A program made the position numbers and the translations under genes. From Rhodoferax sp. (GTDB taxonomy: Bacteria; Pseudomonadota; Gammaproteobacteria; Burkholderiales; Burkholderiaceae_C), in the NCBI RefSeq assembly GCF_011391645.1, contig NZ_JAABQC010000004.1, positions 1 to 53,838 of the forward strand: a DNA stretch of 53,838 nucleotides. Reading direction: 5' to 3'. This document shows positions 9,101 through 18,236 of this stretch, in pieces. How positions within the stretch are numbered: position 1 is the stretch's first letter; each line of letters starts with the position of its first letter. Under the pieces are notes generated by a model that was given only the letters and a program-made list of their open reading frames with translations, had not been told where the DNA came from and did not search any database.

Positions 9101-10699
9101 ATGAAACCTGCCGCTGATGCACAAACAACGCCGGGTGCCGAGCCCACCGGCGATTTGACCAGTTCCAGGATCGCGCTGCGCCGGGTAGCCATTGACACCT
9201 ACCGTGAAAATGTCGCCTACTTGCACCGTGACTGTGCGGTCTATCGGGCCGAAGGTTTCCAGGCCTTGTCCAAGGTGGAAATTCGCGCCAACGGCCAGCA
9301 CATTCTGGCGACCCTGAACGTGGTTGATGACACTGCCATTGTGGGCTGCGGCGAACTGGGCTTGTCCGAAGACGCGTTCATGCAACTCGCAGTCGAGGAA
9401 GGCCATGTGGTTTCAGTGGCGCAGGCCGAACCGCCCGCCTCCATTGGCGCGCTCTACCGAAAAATTGCGGGTGAACGTTTGGGCCTTCAAGATTTTCGGG
9501 AAATTGTGAGCGACATTGCCGAGCTTCGCTACTCAAAAATAGAACTGACCGCTTTCGTGGTGGCCACCAACCGGGATGAACTGGACCGCGAGGAAGTGTA
9601 TTTTTTGACCGAGGCGATGGTCGCCAGCGGCAGAAAGCTCGACTGGCATGAGCCCCTGGTGGTGGACAAACACTGCATTGGCGGCATACCGGGCAACCGC
9701 ACCTCGATGCTGGTGGTGCCGATCGTTGCCGCGCATGGGCTGCTCTGCCCTAAAACCTCGTCGCGCGCCATCACTTCGCCGGCTGGCACTGCCGACAGCA
9801 TGGAGGTGCTGGCCAACGTGAAACTGCCGTTTGACAAGCTGGCCGACATTGTGCGCGACCACCGCGCCTGTCTGGCGTGGGGCGGCACCGCCAATTTGTC
9901 GCCCGCCGACGATATCCTGATTTCGGTGGAGCGGCCGCTGGCCATTGACTCGCCCGGACAAATGGTGGCCTCCATCCTGTCCAAGAAAATCGCCGCCGGC
10001 TCGACCCATCTGGTGCTCGACATTCCGATTGGTCCTAGCGCCAAAGTGCGTTCGATGCCTGAGGCGCAAAGGCTGCGCAGGTTGTTTGAGTATGTCGCCA
10101 GCCGCCTGCACCTGTCGCTCGATGTGGTCATCACCGATGGACGTCAGCCGATTGGGCGCGGCATTGGCCCGATGCTGGAGGCCCGTGACGTGATGCGCGT
10201 GCTGCAGAACGACCCGCAAGCGCCCAACGACCTGCGGCAAAAAGCCCTGCGCCTGGCGGGACGGCTGATTGAGTGTCACCCCGATGTGCGCGGCGGTGAC
10301 GGTTTTTCGATTGCGCGCGATATTCTTGATTCGGGTCGGGCGCTCGCCAAGATGAACGCCATCGTTGCCGCGCAGGGCGCCAAGGAATTTGACTTCAACA
10401 AGCCAAGTCTCGGAGCCCTGACGTTTGAGGTCCGCGCACCCGCAGACGGCATGGTCATCAATATTGACAATTTGCAGGTGGCGCGTATCGCCCGCCTGGC
10501 CGGTGCGCCTAAGGTCGCCTGCGCCGGAATTGACCTGTTTCAAAAACTTGGGGACACTGTCGCGGCAGGCGAGGTTTTGTACCGCGTCCATGCCAGTTTT
10601 CAGAGCGACCTTGGCTTTGCCCGCCAAGCCATTGCCAGGTGTAACGGCTTCACCCTGGGCCGGGCCAGTGAGATGTCACATGTCTTTGTGGAGTTTTGA
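9101..10699 (+). CDS. Thymidine/AMP phosphorylase-family protein, long form
   Basis: This member of the pyrimidine/AMP phosphorylase family catalyses phosphorolysis of a nucleoside or nucleotide. The 532-residue protein is longer than E. coli DeoA (about 440). An N-terminal domain of roughly 90 residues precedes the phosphorylase fold, as in archaeal AMP phosphorylases. The phosphate-binding KHCIGG is at 190-195 and the family signature (SSRAIT...GTADSMEV) at about 220-236. Automatic annotation usually calls such proteins putative thymidine phosphorylase, but the architecture also fits a nucleoside 5'-monophosphate substrate. The stop codon overlaps the start of a PRPP-synthetase-like gene, suggesting a shared salvage step. 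Which base and whether a 5'-phosphate is required cannot be told. Confidence 0.85.
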   Translation: MKPAADAQTTPGAEPTGDLTSSRIALRRVAIDTYRENVAYLHRDCAVYRAEGFQALSKVEIRANGQHILATLNVVDDTAIVGCGELGLSEDAFMQLAVEEGHVVSVAQAEPPASIGALYRKIAGERLGLQDFREIVSDIAELRYSKIELTAFVVATNRDELDREEVYFLTEAMVASGRKLDWHEPLVVDKHCIGGIPGNRTSMLVVPIVAAHGLLCPKTSSRAITSPAGTADSMEVLANVKLPFDKLADIVRDHRACLAWGGTANLSPADDILISVERPLAIDSPGQMVASILSKKIAAGSTHLVLDIPIGPSAKVRSMPEAQRLRRLFEYVASRLHLSLDVVITDGRQPIGRGIGPMLEARDVMRVLQNDPQAPNDLRQKALRLAGRLIECHPDVRGGDGFSIARDILDSGRALAKMNAIVAAQGAKEFDFNKPSLGALTFEVRAPADGMVINIDNLQVARIARLAGAPKVACAGIDLFQKLGDTVAAGEVLYRVHASFQSDLGFARQAIARCNGFTLGRASEMSHVFVEF

Positions 10700-11610
10700 T
10701 GCACACAGCCCCTCTCATGAAATCCGTACTGTTGCACTTTGACGATGATCTGGACCCCGCAACCCAATTGGCGCGGGCCGCCAACCTGACGCCCCGGCAA
10801 GTCGAGCGACACCGTTTTCCGGATGGCGAGATCAAACTGCGCCTGCCAGGCACACTGCCCGCCCACGTGGTCATTCTTCGCTCGCTGAATGACCCGAATG
10901 CAAAGCTGATCGAACTGCTGCTGGCGGCGCAAACCGCCCGCACCCTGGGCACCACCTATCTGACGCTGGTGGCACCGTACTTGGCCTACATGCGCCAGGA
11001 CATCGCCTTTCGCCCTGGTGAGGCCGTCAGCCAGCGCATCGTCGGCCAATTTCTGGCGGGCCTGTTTGATGCCGTGATCACCGTCGACCCTCACTTGCAC
11101 CGGGTGACCTCGCTGCATGAGGCCGTGCCCATAAAACAGGCCATCGTGCTCAGCGGGGCGCCCTTGTTGTCCGACTGGATTGCGGCGCGGCGTCAACATC
11201 CCATGTTCATCGGACCCGATGAAGAGTCGGCCCAATGGATTGCCATGGCAGCCAACCGCCACGGTTTTGATCATGCGGTATGCCGCAAGGTGCGACATGG
11301 TGACCGGGCCGTCGAAGTCACGCTGCCCGACGTGACGGTAAGGGGGCGCTGCACCGTGCTGATCGACGATGTGGCCAGCACCGGCCACAGCGTCGCCCGC
11401 GCGGCGGAACTGCTGCTGGCAGCGGGTGCCGCGTCGGTCGATGTGGCCGTCACCCATGCCTTGTTTTCTGGCGACGCGCTTCAGGTGATGCAGGACGCTG
11501 GCATAGGCGAGGTCTGGAGCACCGACTGCATTGCGCACGCCAGCAATGTTGTCAGCATGACCGGCACCATCGCCGAGGCGCTGGCCCGGCTCGAGCAGAA
11601 CCTGACCTAG
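10699..11610 (+). CDS. Divergent ribose-phosphate diphosphokinase (PRPP synthetase-like)
   Basis: This 303-residue protein has the PRPP-synthetase fold: HRFPDGEIKLRLPG near the N-terminus, an ATP-contact segment RSLNDPNAKLIELLLAA, then YMRQDIAFRPGEAVSQ, and the PRPP-binding loop VLIDDVASTGHS. The canonical bacterial catalytic loop KRRP is replaced by a shorter RKVRHGDRAVE-type segment, closer to archaeal class III enzymes. It is therefore probably not the housekeeping prs. ATG at 10699 overlaps the preceding stop by one base; a TTG three bases earlier is less likely. The coupling suggests that the phosphorylase product (ribose-1-phosphate or ribose-1,5-bisphosphate) feeds this enzyme, but that is inference. 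Confidence 0.82.
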   Translation: MHTAPLMKSVLLHFDDDLDPATQLARAANLTPRQVERHRFPDGEIKLRLPGTLPAHVVILRSLNDPNAKLIELLLAAQTARTLGTTYLTLVAPYLAYMRQDIAFRPGEAVSQRIVGQFLAGLFDAVITVDPHLHRVTSLHEAVPIKQAIVLSGAPLLSDWIAARRQHPMFIGPDEESAQWIAMAANRHGFDHAVCRKVRHGDRAVEVTLPDVTVRGRCTVLIDDVASTGHSVARAAELLLAAGAASVDVAVTHALFSGDALQVMQDAGIGEVWSTDCIAHASNVVSMTGTIAEALARLEQNLT

Positions 11611-11615
11611 TTGTG

Positions 11616-13016
11616 TCAGTGCTGTGCGCTGGCGCGGCACGCGACGATGCGTTTTGCCTTGCCGCTGCGCCCCCTGGGAATAGCTTGCCCGAGTTCGCCG
11701 AGCACATGAATCGGCTTGAGCCCTTGCTCAAGCGCAAACTCTTTCAGTGCAGCGCGACAGCGCGCCACAACCACAAGCGCATCGGAGGCCTGTGTCGGGA
11801 GCCGCAGCACCAGGGTGCGGTCGTCGCGCTGGCGCAAATGAAAGTCGAACACGCCCGCCCGATCCTCCAGCACCGTGGTCAACGCCAACGGCAGCAACGT
11901 CACCGGCTGGCCGTCATTGCCTGCCATGACCAGCGCATCGTCCTGGCGACCTTCCACCTCAATGACCGGCAAGCCCGAGCCACAGGCACAGGGGTCGCGA
12001 TGCAGCTTGACCCTGTCGCCCAGGTCATAGCGGATCAGCGGCTGCACGAAATTTGCCAGGTTGGTCAGCAAGGTGGAGTGGGAAAACTCATCTGCGGGCA
12101 TGGGCTGGCCGCACGCGTCCACCGGCTCCAGAATCACCCAATCTGCATTGACGTGCAGGCAACGCTGGTCGCACTCCCAGGCGATCGACATGAACTCCGA
12201 GGCACCATAGCTGTTGCGCACCGCACACCCCAGCGAGAGCTCCAGGCGCCGGCGCACCGCAGCGCTCAGCGTTTCACCACCGGTCCAGACCTCCCTGGGG
12301 GAGAAGTGCAAGGCACCGCCAGCTGCCTCATCCGCCAGCAGGGCAGCCACGGTTGGGTAGGTGGCAATCACCGTTGGCGCGAAAGCATTGAGTTCTTCCA
12401 CCAGTGAGCGTGTGGACTGAAGCAATGAAAAGCTGCGCAGCGACGGTGCCAGCCAGGGCTGCAACTCGCGCAGTCGTTGCATGCTCACAAAACTGGCAAA
12501 GTGACCGCTGGTGACGCCCACGAAGGCGATGCGCTCTGCCAACGCCAGCGGATCAAGCCACCGCTGGATGGGCCGCGGGGCGCTGCGCCGCAGCATCTCC
12601 AGCGCGTCGTAGACGGCCATCGTCTGGGCGTTTTGAACAAAAATTCCCGGTTGATGGCTGGTACCCGAACTCTCCCAGACCAAGTATTCCCCCAGAAAGG
12701 GTTCCCCGATGCGCTCCGGATCAGCTGCAAACGCTTGAAGTTCGTGCAATTTCAGGTGCGGGTCGGTCACCCAGTCATCAAAACGGTCCATCAGTTGGCG
12801 TCTGGTCACCACCGGCAGCGCGGCCAGCGGAGCGCCGCGCGGCCGCATTCCCTGCAAATGGTCGCGGTAAAAGCCGGAGTCGCGCATCGTTGCGGCCAGC
12901 AGAAGATCCAACCGGGAGTGTTGCCGATCTGTGAGCGCCTGCGCGGTGGCCCGTCCGCATGCCATGACATCCATCGACACGGCACTGAAACGCACGGGAT
13001 CAAAAATGGTCGTCAT
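11616..13016 (-). CDS. PaaK/coenzyme-F390-synthetase-like adenylate-forming enzyme
   Basis: This 466-residue protein belongs to the phenylacetate-CoA ligase/F390 synthetase branch of the ANL adenylating superfamily. Visible motifs are the P-loop SSGTS (116-120), GGE (247-249), YGASE (270-274) and YDLGD (330-334), then the CACGSG cysteine pair (343-348) and EGRQDD (355-360). Coenzyme F420 is not expected in this organism, so the F390 name reflects similarity only; an aryl or acyl acid is more likely to be activated. The ATG at 13016 has AAGGGGA upstream; a longer frame to 13160 would overlap the divergent LOG-family gene. It converges on the PRPP-synthetase-like gene. A Fur-like site lies 50 bp upstream. 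Confidence 0.75.
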   Translation of the reverse strand: MTTIFDPVRFSAVSMDVMACGRATAQALTDRQHSRLDLLLAATMRDSGFYRDHLQGMRPRGAPLAALPVVTRRQLMDRFDDWVTDPHLKLHELQAFAADPERIGEPFLGEYLVWESSGTSHQPGIFVQNAQTMAVYDALEMLRRSAPRPIQRWLDPLALAERIAFVGVTSGHFASFVSMQRLRELQPWLAPSLRSFSLLQSTRSLVEELNAFAPTVIATYPTVAALLADEAAGGALHFSPREVWTGGETLSAAVRRRLELSLGCAVRNSYGASEFMSIAWECDQRCLHVNADWVILEPVDACGQPMPADEFSHSTLLTNLANFVQPLIRYDLGDRVKLHRDPCACGSGLPVIEVEGRQDDALVMAGNDGQPVTLLPLALTTVLEDRAGVFDFHLRQRDDRTLVLRLPTQASDALVVVARCRAALKEFALEQGLKPIHVLGELGQAIPRGRSGKAKRIVACRASAQH

Positions 13017-13065
13017 GCAATTCCCCTTTGAACGAACATCATAGGCTGGCCCCCACTGCATCCAT

Positions 13066-13080
13066 TGAGAATTATCATTG
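13066..13080. promoter_or_regulatory. Candidate Fur-like operator in a divergent intergenic region
   Basis: TGAGAATTATCATTG resembles the 7-1-7 Fur consensus TGATAATNATTATCA at 10 of 14 positions. It sits midway between the divergent F390-synthetase-like gene (start 13016) and the LOG-family gene (start 13126), where either promoter should lie. By-eye match only. Confidence 0.35.
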
Positions 13081-13125
13081 GCGGCCTCAACTTTAGATGC
13101 TCGTTTACCCGACACAATGACCTGC

Positions 13126-14001
13126 ATGAACAACCTCAAAAAGATACCCCAGCAACTCACCGAACGTCGCCTGGCAGATGCCTGGGCCGAACTGCAGAAT
13201 CACGCCGACCAAGGCAACCCGCTGCAGGCAGACGCCTACCGCCTGGCCTTTGCCGACCCCGAGTTTCTGCTGCGCCGGGAAACCCGTGGCATCCGCTTTC
13301 AGCTGGAAATGCTCAAGCCTGACCTGGACCAGGCGGAACAGGGCATTGAGAACACGGTGGTGGTGTTTGGCAGCGCCCGTTTTCGCGCACCGGAGGACGC
13401 CAAAAACAACCTGTACGAGGCACAACTCAGCGGCGACGCCAGTGCTCTGGCTACAGCGCAGCGGCTGGTGCGCAATGCCCGCTATTACGACCAGGCGCGC
13501 TTGTTTGCCCGGCTTGTGGCGGACTACAGCATGCACCGCCGGCCCGAGGAGCGCCTGTTCATTGTGACTGGTGGCGGCCCCGGCATCATGGAAGCCGCAA
13601 ACCGTGGCGCGCATGAGATGGGCGCGCCGAGCGTCGGGCTCAACATCGCCCTGCCTCACGAACAAAAGCACAATCCCTATGTCACGCCCAGCCTGAGCTT
13701 CAAGTTTCACTACTTTGCGCTGCGCAAAATGCACTTCATGATGCGGGCCAAGGCGCTGGTGGCTTTTCCCGGCGGCTTTGGTACGCTCGATGAGCTGTTT
13801 GAAGTCATCACACTGGTGCAGACCCGCAAGGCAAAACCGGTTCCGATCGTGCTGTACGGCACCGAATACTGGAAACGTCTGATCAATATCGACGCCCTGG
13901 TCGAAGAAGGCGCCATCTCTGCGGACGACCTCAAGCTATTTCAGTATGCGGATCAACCGGAAGCCGCCTGGGAGGTGATCAGGGATTTTTACGGTTTGTG
14001 A
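13126..14001 (+). CDS. LOG-family (TIGR00730-like) nucleotide phosphoribohydrolase
   Basis: This Rossmann-fold protein is related to the LONELY GUY/YgdH(PpnN) enzymes that cleave nucleoside 5'-monophosphates into base and ribose 5-phosphate. The 291-residue form has both family motifs, GGGPGIMEA (149-157) and PGGFGTLDELFE (215-226), preceded by about 75 residues of N-terminal extension. In plants and plant-associated bacteria this reaction activates cytokinins; in other bacteria it more likely works in purine nucleotide homeostasis. An alternative ATG three codons earlier (13117) is possible, and neither has a clear ribosome-binding site. Its 3' end overlaps the converging MFS gene by 13 bp. 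Confidence 0.85.
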   Translation: MNNLKKIPQQLTERRLADAWAELQNHADQGNPLQADAYRLAFADPEFLLRRETRGIRFQLEMLKPDLDQAEQGIENTVVVFGSARFRAPEDAKNNLYEAQLSGDASALATAQRLVRNARYYDQARLFARLVADYSMHRRPEERLFIVTGGGPGIMEAANRGAHEMGAPSVGLNIALPHEQKHNPYVTPSLSFKFHYFALRKMHFMMRAKALVAFPGGFGTLDELFEVITLVQTRKAKPVPIVLYGTEYWKRLINIDALVEEGAISADDLKLFQYADQPEAAWEVIRDFYGL

Positions 14002-15164
14002 GCGGGCGGGCGCAAGCGCCATGCCGAACGGGCGCCCGCCGCCACGCTGGCACCCACCGTCCAAAACACCAGCGACACGCCCATCACGGCACCTGCGCTG
14101 CCAAACAGCATCGGCATCAACACGCTGGATGCGTTGATCGCCATCAGGCGAAAGCCCAACGCCTCGCCATGGCGCGCCTCGGGGGTGATCTGGTGCAAGG
14201 TGCTCATGATCATCGGCTGCACCGAGCCCAGTGACAGGCCCAGCAAAACAGAGCACAACCCCATCGTCAGGGCGTTGGGCATGAACGGGTAAATCGCAAA
14301 CAGCAAACCGGTAGCCAGCATGGCTGTGGTCACCACCACCCATTCATGCAGGCGGGCCGCCAGAAGCGGCAAGGCGACCCTGACAGCCGTGGCGGCGAGG
14401 GCAAAGCTGCCCAGAATGGCGCCAATGGCCGAGGCGCTCAGGCCCCGCTCGTGTCCCAGCACCGGCACCACAAAGGTGTGCACATCCCAGCAGGACGACA
14501 GCAGCCAGTTCACCAGCATCAGCCGGCGCATCATCGGCTCGCGCAGCAAATCCCAGGCGCGACTCTGCCCGTCACCAGGCTTGACCGGCACCGGTGGCAG
14601 CTCCAGGGTGTGACGCACCCACAGCCAGGTCATCAACGGCAGACAAGCCAGCACAAAAAATGCCGCCCGAAAACCAGCCAGGTCAATCAGCAAACCGGCC
14701 GTCAGCGGCCCGACAAAGTTGGAAAGCGCCGGACCAATCGAGAGCCAGCTGAACATGCGCTTGAGTTCGGTGGTGTTTTGCGCCGAGCGTCCGACGTGGC
14801 GCTGCAGGCTGATGGACGCCACCCCGGTGGCGCCACCGGTCATCAGGGCGCTCAGGCACAGCACCTCGAAGATTGGAAACGCCACCGCCAAACCGGCCCC
14901 CGCACTGGCAACCAGCACGCAAAAACCCACCGGCCGCTTGAAACCGTTGCGATCCGCGTAACGACCAGCCGGCAATGCCAGAAACACCTGGGTCAAGGCA
15001 AACAAGGACAGCAACAAGCCCACCGCCAAGGCGCTGTTCCCCTCGCGCAGCGCCAGCAACGGGGCCGCCATGCGCAACCCCGCCATGCAGGCGTGCAAAC
15101 TGATGTGGCCGGCAATCAGGCGGGCCAGTGCCACTGAGCCCAGCGGTGCAGCGGCTTGTGTCAC
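13989..15164 (-). CDS. Major facilitator superfamily transporter
   Basis: This 391-residue protein is hydrophobic throughout, with about twelve predicted membrane helices and the MFS loop motif as AGRYADRNGFKRP after helix 2. It looks like a drug/metabolite:proton antiporter, but the substrate is unknown. The start is GTG within a GTGA overlap with the rmuC stop, so translation is probably coupled to rmuC. The 3' end overlaps the converging LOG-family gene by 13 bp. Confidence 0.85.
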   Translation of the reverse strand: MTQAAAPLGSVALARLIAGHISLHACMAGLRMAAPLLALREGNSALAVGLLLSLFALTQVFLALPAGRYADRNGFKRPVGFCVLVASAGAGLAVAFPIFEVLCLSALMTGGATGVASISLQRHVGRSAQNTTELKRMFSWLSIGPALSNFVGPLTAGLLIDLAGFRAAFFVLACLPLMTWLWVRHTLELPPVPVKPGDGQSRAWDLLREPMMRRLMLVNWLLSSCWDVHTFVVPVLGHERGLSASAIGAILGSFALAATAVRVALPLLAARLHEWVVVTTAMLATGLLFAIYPFMPNALTMGLCSVLLGLSLGSVQPMIMSTLHQITPEARHGEALGFRLMAINASSVLMPMLFGSAGAVMGVSLVFWTVGASVAAGARSAWRLRPPAHKP

Positions 15165-16531
15165 GGGTTGGCCGGCCCGTCCGCGCTATCGAAGTCAATG
15201 TCGTGCACGATCAGCGCGGCGCTTTGCGTCTCGGACAAGGCCTCGACATTTTTCAGCGCACGGCCCATGGCGCGGCTGCGGGTTTGCGCGCCGTCAATGG
15301 TTTTGAGCACGGTCTCGGTTTGGGTCTTGACCCTGGCCAGCACGTCGCCAAACTTGCCGAATTCGGTTTTTACCGCGCCCAGCACCTGCCAGACTTCGCT
15401 GGAGCGTTTCTCCAGCGCCAGGGTCCTGAAGCCCATTTGCAGCGAACTCAGCATGGCCAGCAGAGTGGTTGGGCCGGCCAGTGTGACCCGGCAGTCGCGT
15501 TGCAAGGTTTCCATCAGACCGGGACGACGCAGCACTTCGGCGTACAGGCCCTCGGTGGGCAAAAACAGGACGGCGAAGTCGGTGGTAAACGGCGGCTCCA
15601 GGTATTTTTCAGAAATCGACTTGGCCTCCAGCCGAATGCGCTGCTCCAGAGCGCGGGCGGCCAATTCTGCCCCCACCGCATCGGCGCGGCCCTGGGCGTC
15701 AAGCAGGCGCTCGTAGTCTTCGTTCGGAAACTTGGCGTCAATCGGCAACCACAGGGGTGCGCCTGAATCCGACCGGCCCGGCAGCTTGATGGCAAAGTCG
15801 ACCACGTTTTTGCTGCCAGGACGCGTTGCCACCTGGGCCGCGTACTGGTCAGGCACAAACACCTGCTCCAGCAGCGATGCCAATTGCGCCTCGCCAAAAA
15901 TACCACGTGTCTTGACGTTGGTGAGCAGGTGCTTGAGATCTCCCACTCCTTGCGCCAGTGTCTGCATTTCGCCCAGGCCCTTGTGCACCTGCTCCAGGCG
16001 GTCGGCCACCTGTTTGAAGCTTTCACCCAGACGCGCCTGCAGCGTGCTTTGCAGCTTTTCGTCGACCGTTGCCCGCATTTCATCAAGCTTGGCCGCGTTG
16101 CTGGTCTGCAATTGCGCCAGTTGCTTCTCGAGCGTCTCCCGGATCTCGTTCATGCGCCGGGCGTTTGATTCGCTCAAACCAGACAACTGGTTGGTGAGCG
16201 TGTCATGCAAGGTCTTTTGCAGCAAGGCCAGTTGTTGACCAAAGGCGTCGATCTGCGTGTTTTGCGTGCGTGTGGCCTCGGCGCCCTGTTGCACCAGGGT
16301 CTGCTGAAACGTGGCAAGGGTCAGCGCGAGTTCCTGACGGCTGTCGCGGGAGGCCTCAAGAATGTCCCGGCGCAGCCCGCGCTCCAACTTGTCCGTGCTC
16401 TCCTTGACTTGCTGCACCAGCGGCTCGGTGGCGGAGGTGTCGTCCCGGGGTAGCCGCACCAAAACGAAAATCAGGACGACTGTGTTCAGGATGCCCAGCG
16501 CCAGCAGGATCCAGCCAAGGAGATCATTCAC
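15161..16531 (-). CDS. rmuC: DNA recombination protein RmuC
   Basis: RmuC limits recombination at inverted repeats and belongs to a PD-(D/E)XK nuclease-like family. The 456-residue protein has one N-terminal membrane helix (about 5-25) and a long coiled-coil region rich in Gln, Glu and Leu to about residue 220. The conserved RmuC domain follows, with LLTNVKTRGIFGEAQL, LPIDAKFPNEDYERL and FLPTEGLYAEVLRRPGL. The start codon is GTG, without a strong ribosome-binding site. It is followed by the coupled MFS gene. Confidence 0.94.
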   Translation of the reverse strand: MNDLLGWILLALGILNTVVLIFVLVRLPRDDTSATEPLVQQVKESTDKLERGLRRDILEASRDSRQELALTLATFQQTLVQQGAEATRTQNTQIDAFGQQLALLQKTLHDTLTNQLSGLSESNARRMNEIRETLEKQLAQLQTSNAAKLDEMRATVDEKLQSTLQARLGESFKQVADRLEQVHKGLGEMQTLAQGVGDLKHLLTNVKTRGIFGEAQLASLLEQVFVPDQYAAQVATRPGSKNVVDFAIKLPGRSDSGAPLWLPIDAKFPNEDYERLLDAQGRADAVGAELAARALEQRIRLEAKSISEKYLEPPFTTDFAVLFLPTEGLYAEVLRRPGLMETLQRDCRVTLAGPTTLLAMLSSLQMGFRTLALEKRSSEVWQVLGAVKTEFGKFGDVLARVKTQTETVLKTIDGAQTRSRAMGRALKNVEALSETQSAALIVHDIDFDSADGPANP

Positions 16532-16574
16532 GATTTATTCATTCCGGTTTGCAAACAATTCATTGCGCCACGCA

Positions 16575-17555
16575 TCAAGCCAACACAAGCTGCGGGTTCA
16601 GGGGCGTGAGGGCTTTGCCATGCACCAGATAACCAATCAGGTTGTCAGCAGCGAGTTGCGCCATGGCCAGGCGCGTGGGCAGGGTGGCGCTGGCAATGTG
16701 TGGTGTCAGCACCACATTGGGCAGGGTCAATAAGTCGGGATAAACCCGCGGTTCACCCTCGAACACATCAAGCCCGGCGGCAGCAATGGTGCCCTGCTTC
16801 AAGGCGACCGCCAGGGCCGCATCGTCCACAATGCCGCCGCGGGCAATGTTGATCAGCGTGGCCGTGGGTTTCATTTGCGCCAGTTCGTCGGCCCCGATGG
16901 CGTGGTGAGCCTCGGGGGAATACGGCAGGACCAGAATCAGATGGTCGGATTGCTGCAGCAACTCCTGCTTGCTGACCAAGGTGGCGCCGCAAGCCAACTC
17001 GGTGGCGGCATCCAGGCGTGAGCGGTTGTGATAAATCACCTTCATGCCGAAACCGAGCGCACCCCTCCTGGCGATGGCCTGGCCAATGCGCCCCATCCCC
17101 AAAATGCCCAGTGTGCTGCCGTGCACGTCGGAGCCGGCGAACATGTCGTAGCGCCAGCTGTTCCATAAACCGGCGCGCAAGAACCGCTCGCTTTCGGCCA
17201 TGCGCCGGGCCGTGGCCATGATGAGGGCAAAACCAAAATCTGCCGTGGTCTCGGTCAGCACATCAGGGGTGTTGGTGGCCAGCACACCGGCAGCGGTCAT
17301 GGCTTCGAGGTCGAAGTTGTTGTAACCCACCGCCATGTTGGCGCAAATCCTGAGCTCCGGACAATCTGCCAAAAGCCCGGCATTAATGCGTTCGCTTCCA
17401 GTGGTGAACGCACCTTGTTTGCCTTGCAACTGCTCTGTGAGTTGTGCCGGGCTCCAAAGCACATCGTCCTGATTGGAGGTCACTTCAAAATGCTGCTCCA
17501 GCAGGGCAAGTGTCTGTGGAAAAACAGCGCGTGCAACCAGAATTTTGGGGTTCAT
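16575..17555 (-). CDS. D-2-hydroxyacid dehydrogenase, glyoxylate/hydroxypyruvate reductase type
   Basis: This 326-residue NAD(P)-dependent enzyme reduces a 2-oxoacid to a D-2-hydroxyacid. The Rossmann nucleotide-binding loop is LGILGMGRIGQAIA (near 149-161). The catalytic residues are present: Arg239 in INIARGGIVDD, Glu268 in DVFEGEP and His286 in LTPHIASAT. The closest functional group appears to be glyoxylate/hydroxypyruvate reductase (GhrB/GyaR-like). The ATG at 17555 has AGGAG 6 nt upstream; longer frames to 17702 lack support. It is divergent from the Mrp-like operon. Confidence 0.86.
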   Translation of the reverse strand: MNPKILVARAVFPQTLALLEQHFEVTSNQDDVLWSPAQLTEQLQGKQGAFTTGSERINAGLLADCPELRICANMAVGYNNFDLEAMTAAGVLATNTPDVLTETTADFGFALIMATARRMAESERFLRAGLWNSWRYDMFAGSDVHGSTLGILGMGRIGQAIARRGALGFGMKVIYHNRSRLDAATELACGATLVSKQELLQQSDHLILVLPYSPEAHHAIGADELAQMKPTATLINIARGGIVDDAALAVALKQGTIAAAGLDVFEGEPRVYPDLLTLPNVVLTPHIASATLPTRLAMAQLAADNLIGYLVHGKALTPLNPQLVLA

Positions 17556-17697
17556 ATCGAGACTCCTGACGCAGTTTAAATGCTTGAAACACACTTTTTT
17601 TAAAGTACCATTGTCATTCATCTGGGATCCTTTTCGGCCCGGCCGCGCCAACCCAATCCCCTCTATTTTTGTCGATTTGGCGTGCCGTTTTAACCGC

Positions 17698-17726
17698 TTC
17701 AATTCAACTCAAGACCTGTCTACAAT
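17698..17726 (+). promoter_or_regulatory. Candidate sigma-70 promoter of the Mrp-like operon
   Basis: TTCAAT (17698-17703) and TACAAT (17721-17726) are separated by 17 bp. Transcription would begin near 17733, about 27 nt before the first gene's GTG. The -10 is good and the -35 is weak; the call is by eye. Confidence 0.45.
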
Positions 17727-17759
17727 CGCCCAAACTTAAATTCTCAGAACGCCACTTCC

Positions 17760-18236
17760 GTGATTCGCTCATTCAGCCTGTTCGTTTTTTTATACATCTT
17801 CTGGCTCCTGTTGTCAGGTCTTTACACGCCATTTTTAACACTGTCGGGCGTGGGTTGTGCATTGGCCGTGACCTGGTTTGCGCGACGCATGCACGTGGTT
17901 GACGCTGAGGGCCACCCGATCCAATTGGGGCTGCATGCCCTGGTCTACTGGGTTTGGCTTTTCAAGGAGATCATCAAATCCGGCTGGTACGTCAGCAAAA
18001 TCATTTTGCATCCCAGGATGCCCATCAGTCCGACATTGGTGCGCTTCAAACCCACCCAACGAACACAGGTCGGGCTGGTGTTGCATGGCAACTCCATCTC
18101 ACTCACCCCCGCCACCATCACCATTGAAGCCAATGCCCAGGAGTTCTTTGTGCACGGCTTGACCCGCGAGTCTGCGCATGCGGTGGTGGACAGCGAAATG
18201 GACCGGCGTGTCACGGCCTGCGAGGGCAAAGGCTGA
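17760..18236 (+). CDS. mrpE: Mrp-type cation/proton antiporter subunit E
   Basis: This 158-residue small membrane subunit of the multi-subunit Mrp (Mnh/Pha) antiporter has N-terminal hydrophobic helices (FLYIFWLLLSGLYTPFLTLSG) and the MnhE motif WLFKEIIKSGWYVSKIIL. A soluble C-terminal part follows, with GNSISLTPATITIEA. MrpE is thought to help assembly and is related to MbhA of membrane-bound hydrogenase. It starts with GTG and is the first gene of a ten-gene operon in which every junction overlaps. Confidence 0.92.
   Translation: MIRSFSLFVFLYIFWLLLSGLYTPFLTLSGVGCALAVTWFARRMHVVDAEGHPIQLGLHALVYWVWLFKEIIKSGWYVSKIILHPRMPISPTLVRFKPTQRTQVGLVLHGNSISLTPATITIEANAQEFFVHGLTRESAHAVVDSEMDRRVTACEGKG

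Noticed and set aside
11616-13016. True coenzyme F390 synthetase
   Set aside because: F420 biosynthesis is not expected in this group and no F420 genes are present; only the ANL fold similarity supports the name.
14346-15137. 263-codon plus-strand frame opposite the MFS gene
   Set aside because: The product is His/Gln/Arg-rich without any motif, typical of antisense of a GC-rich membrane protein gene; the MFS frame is clearly real.
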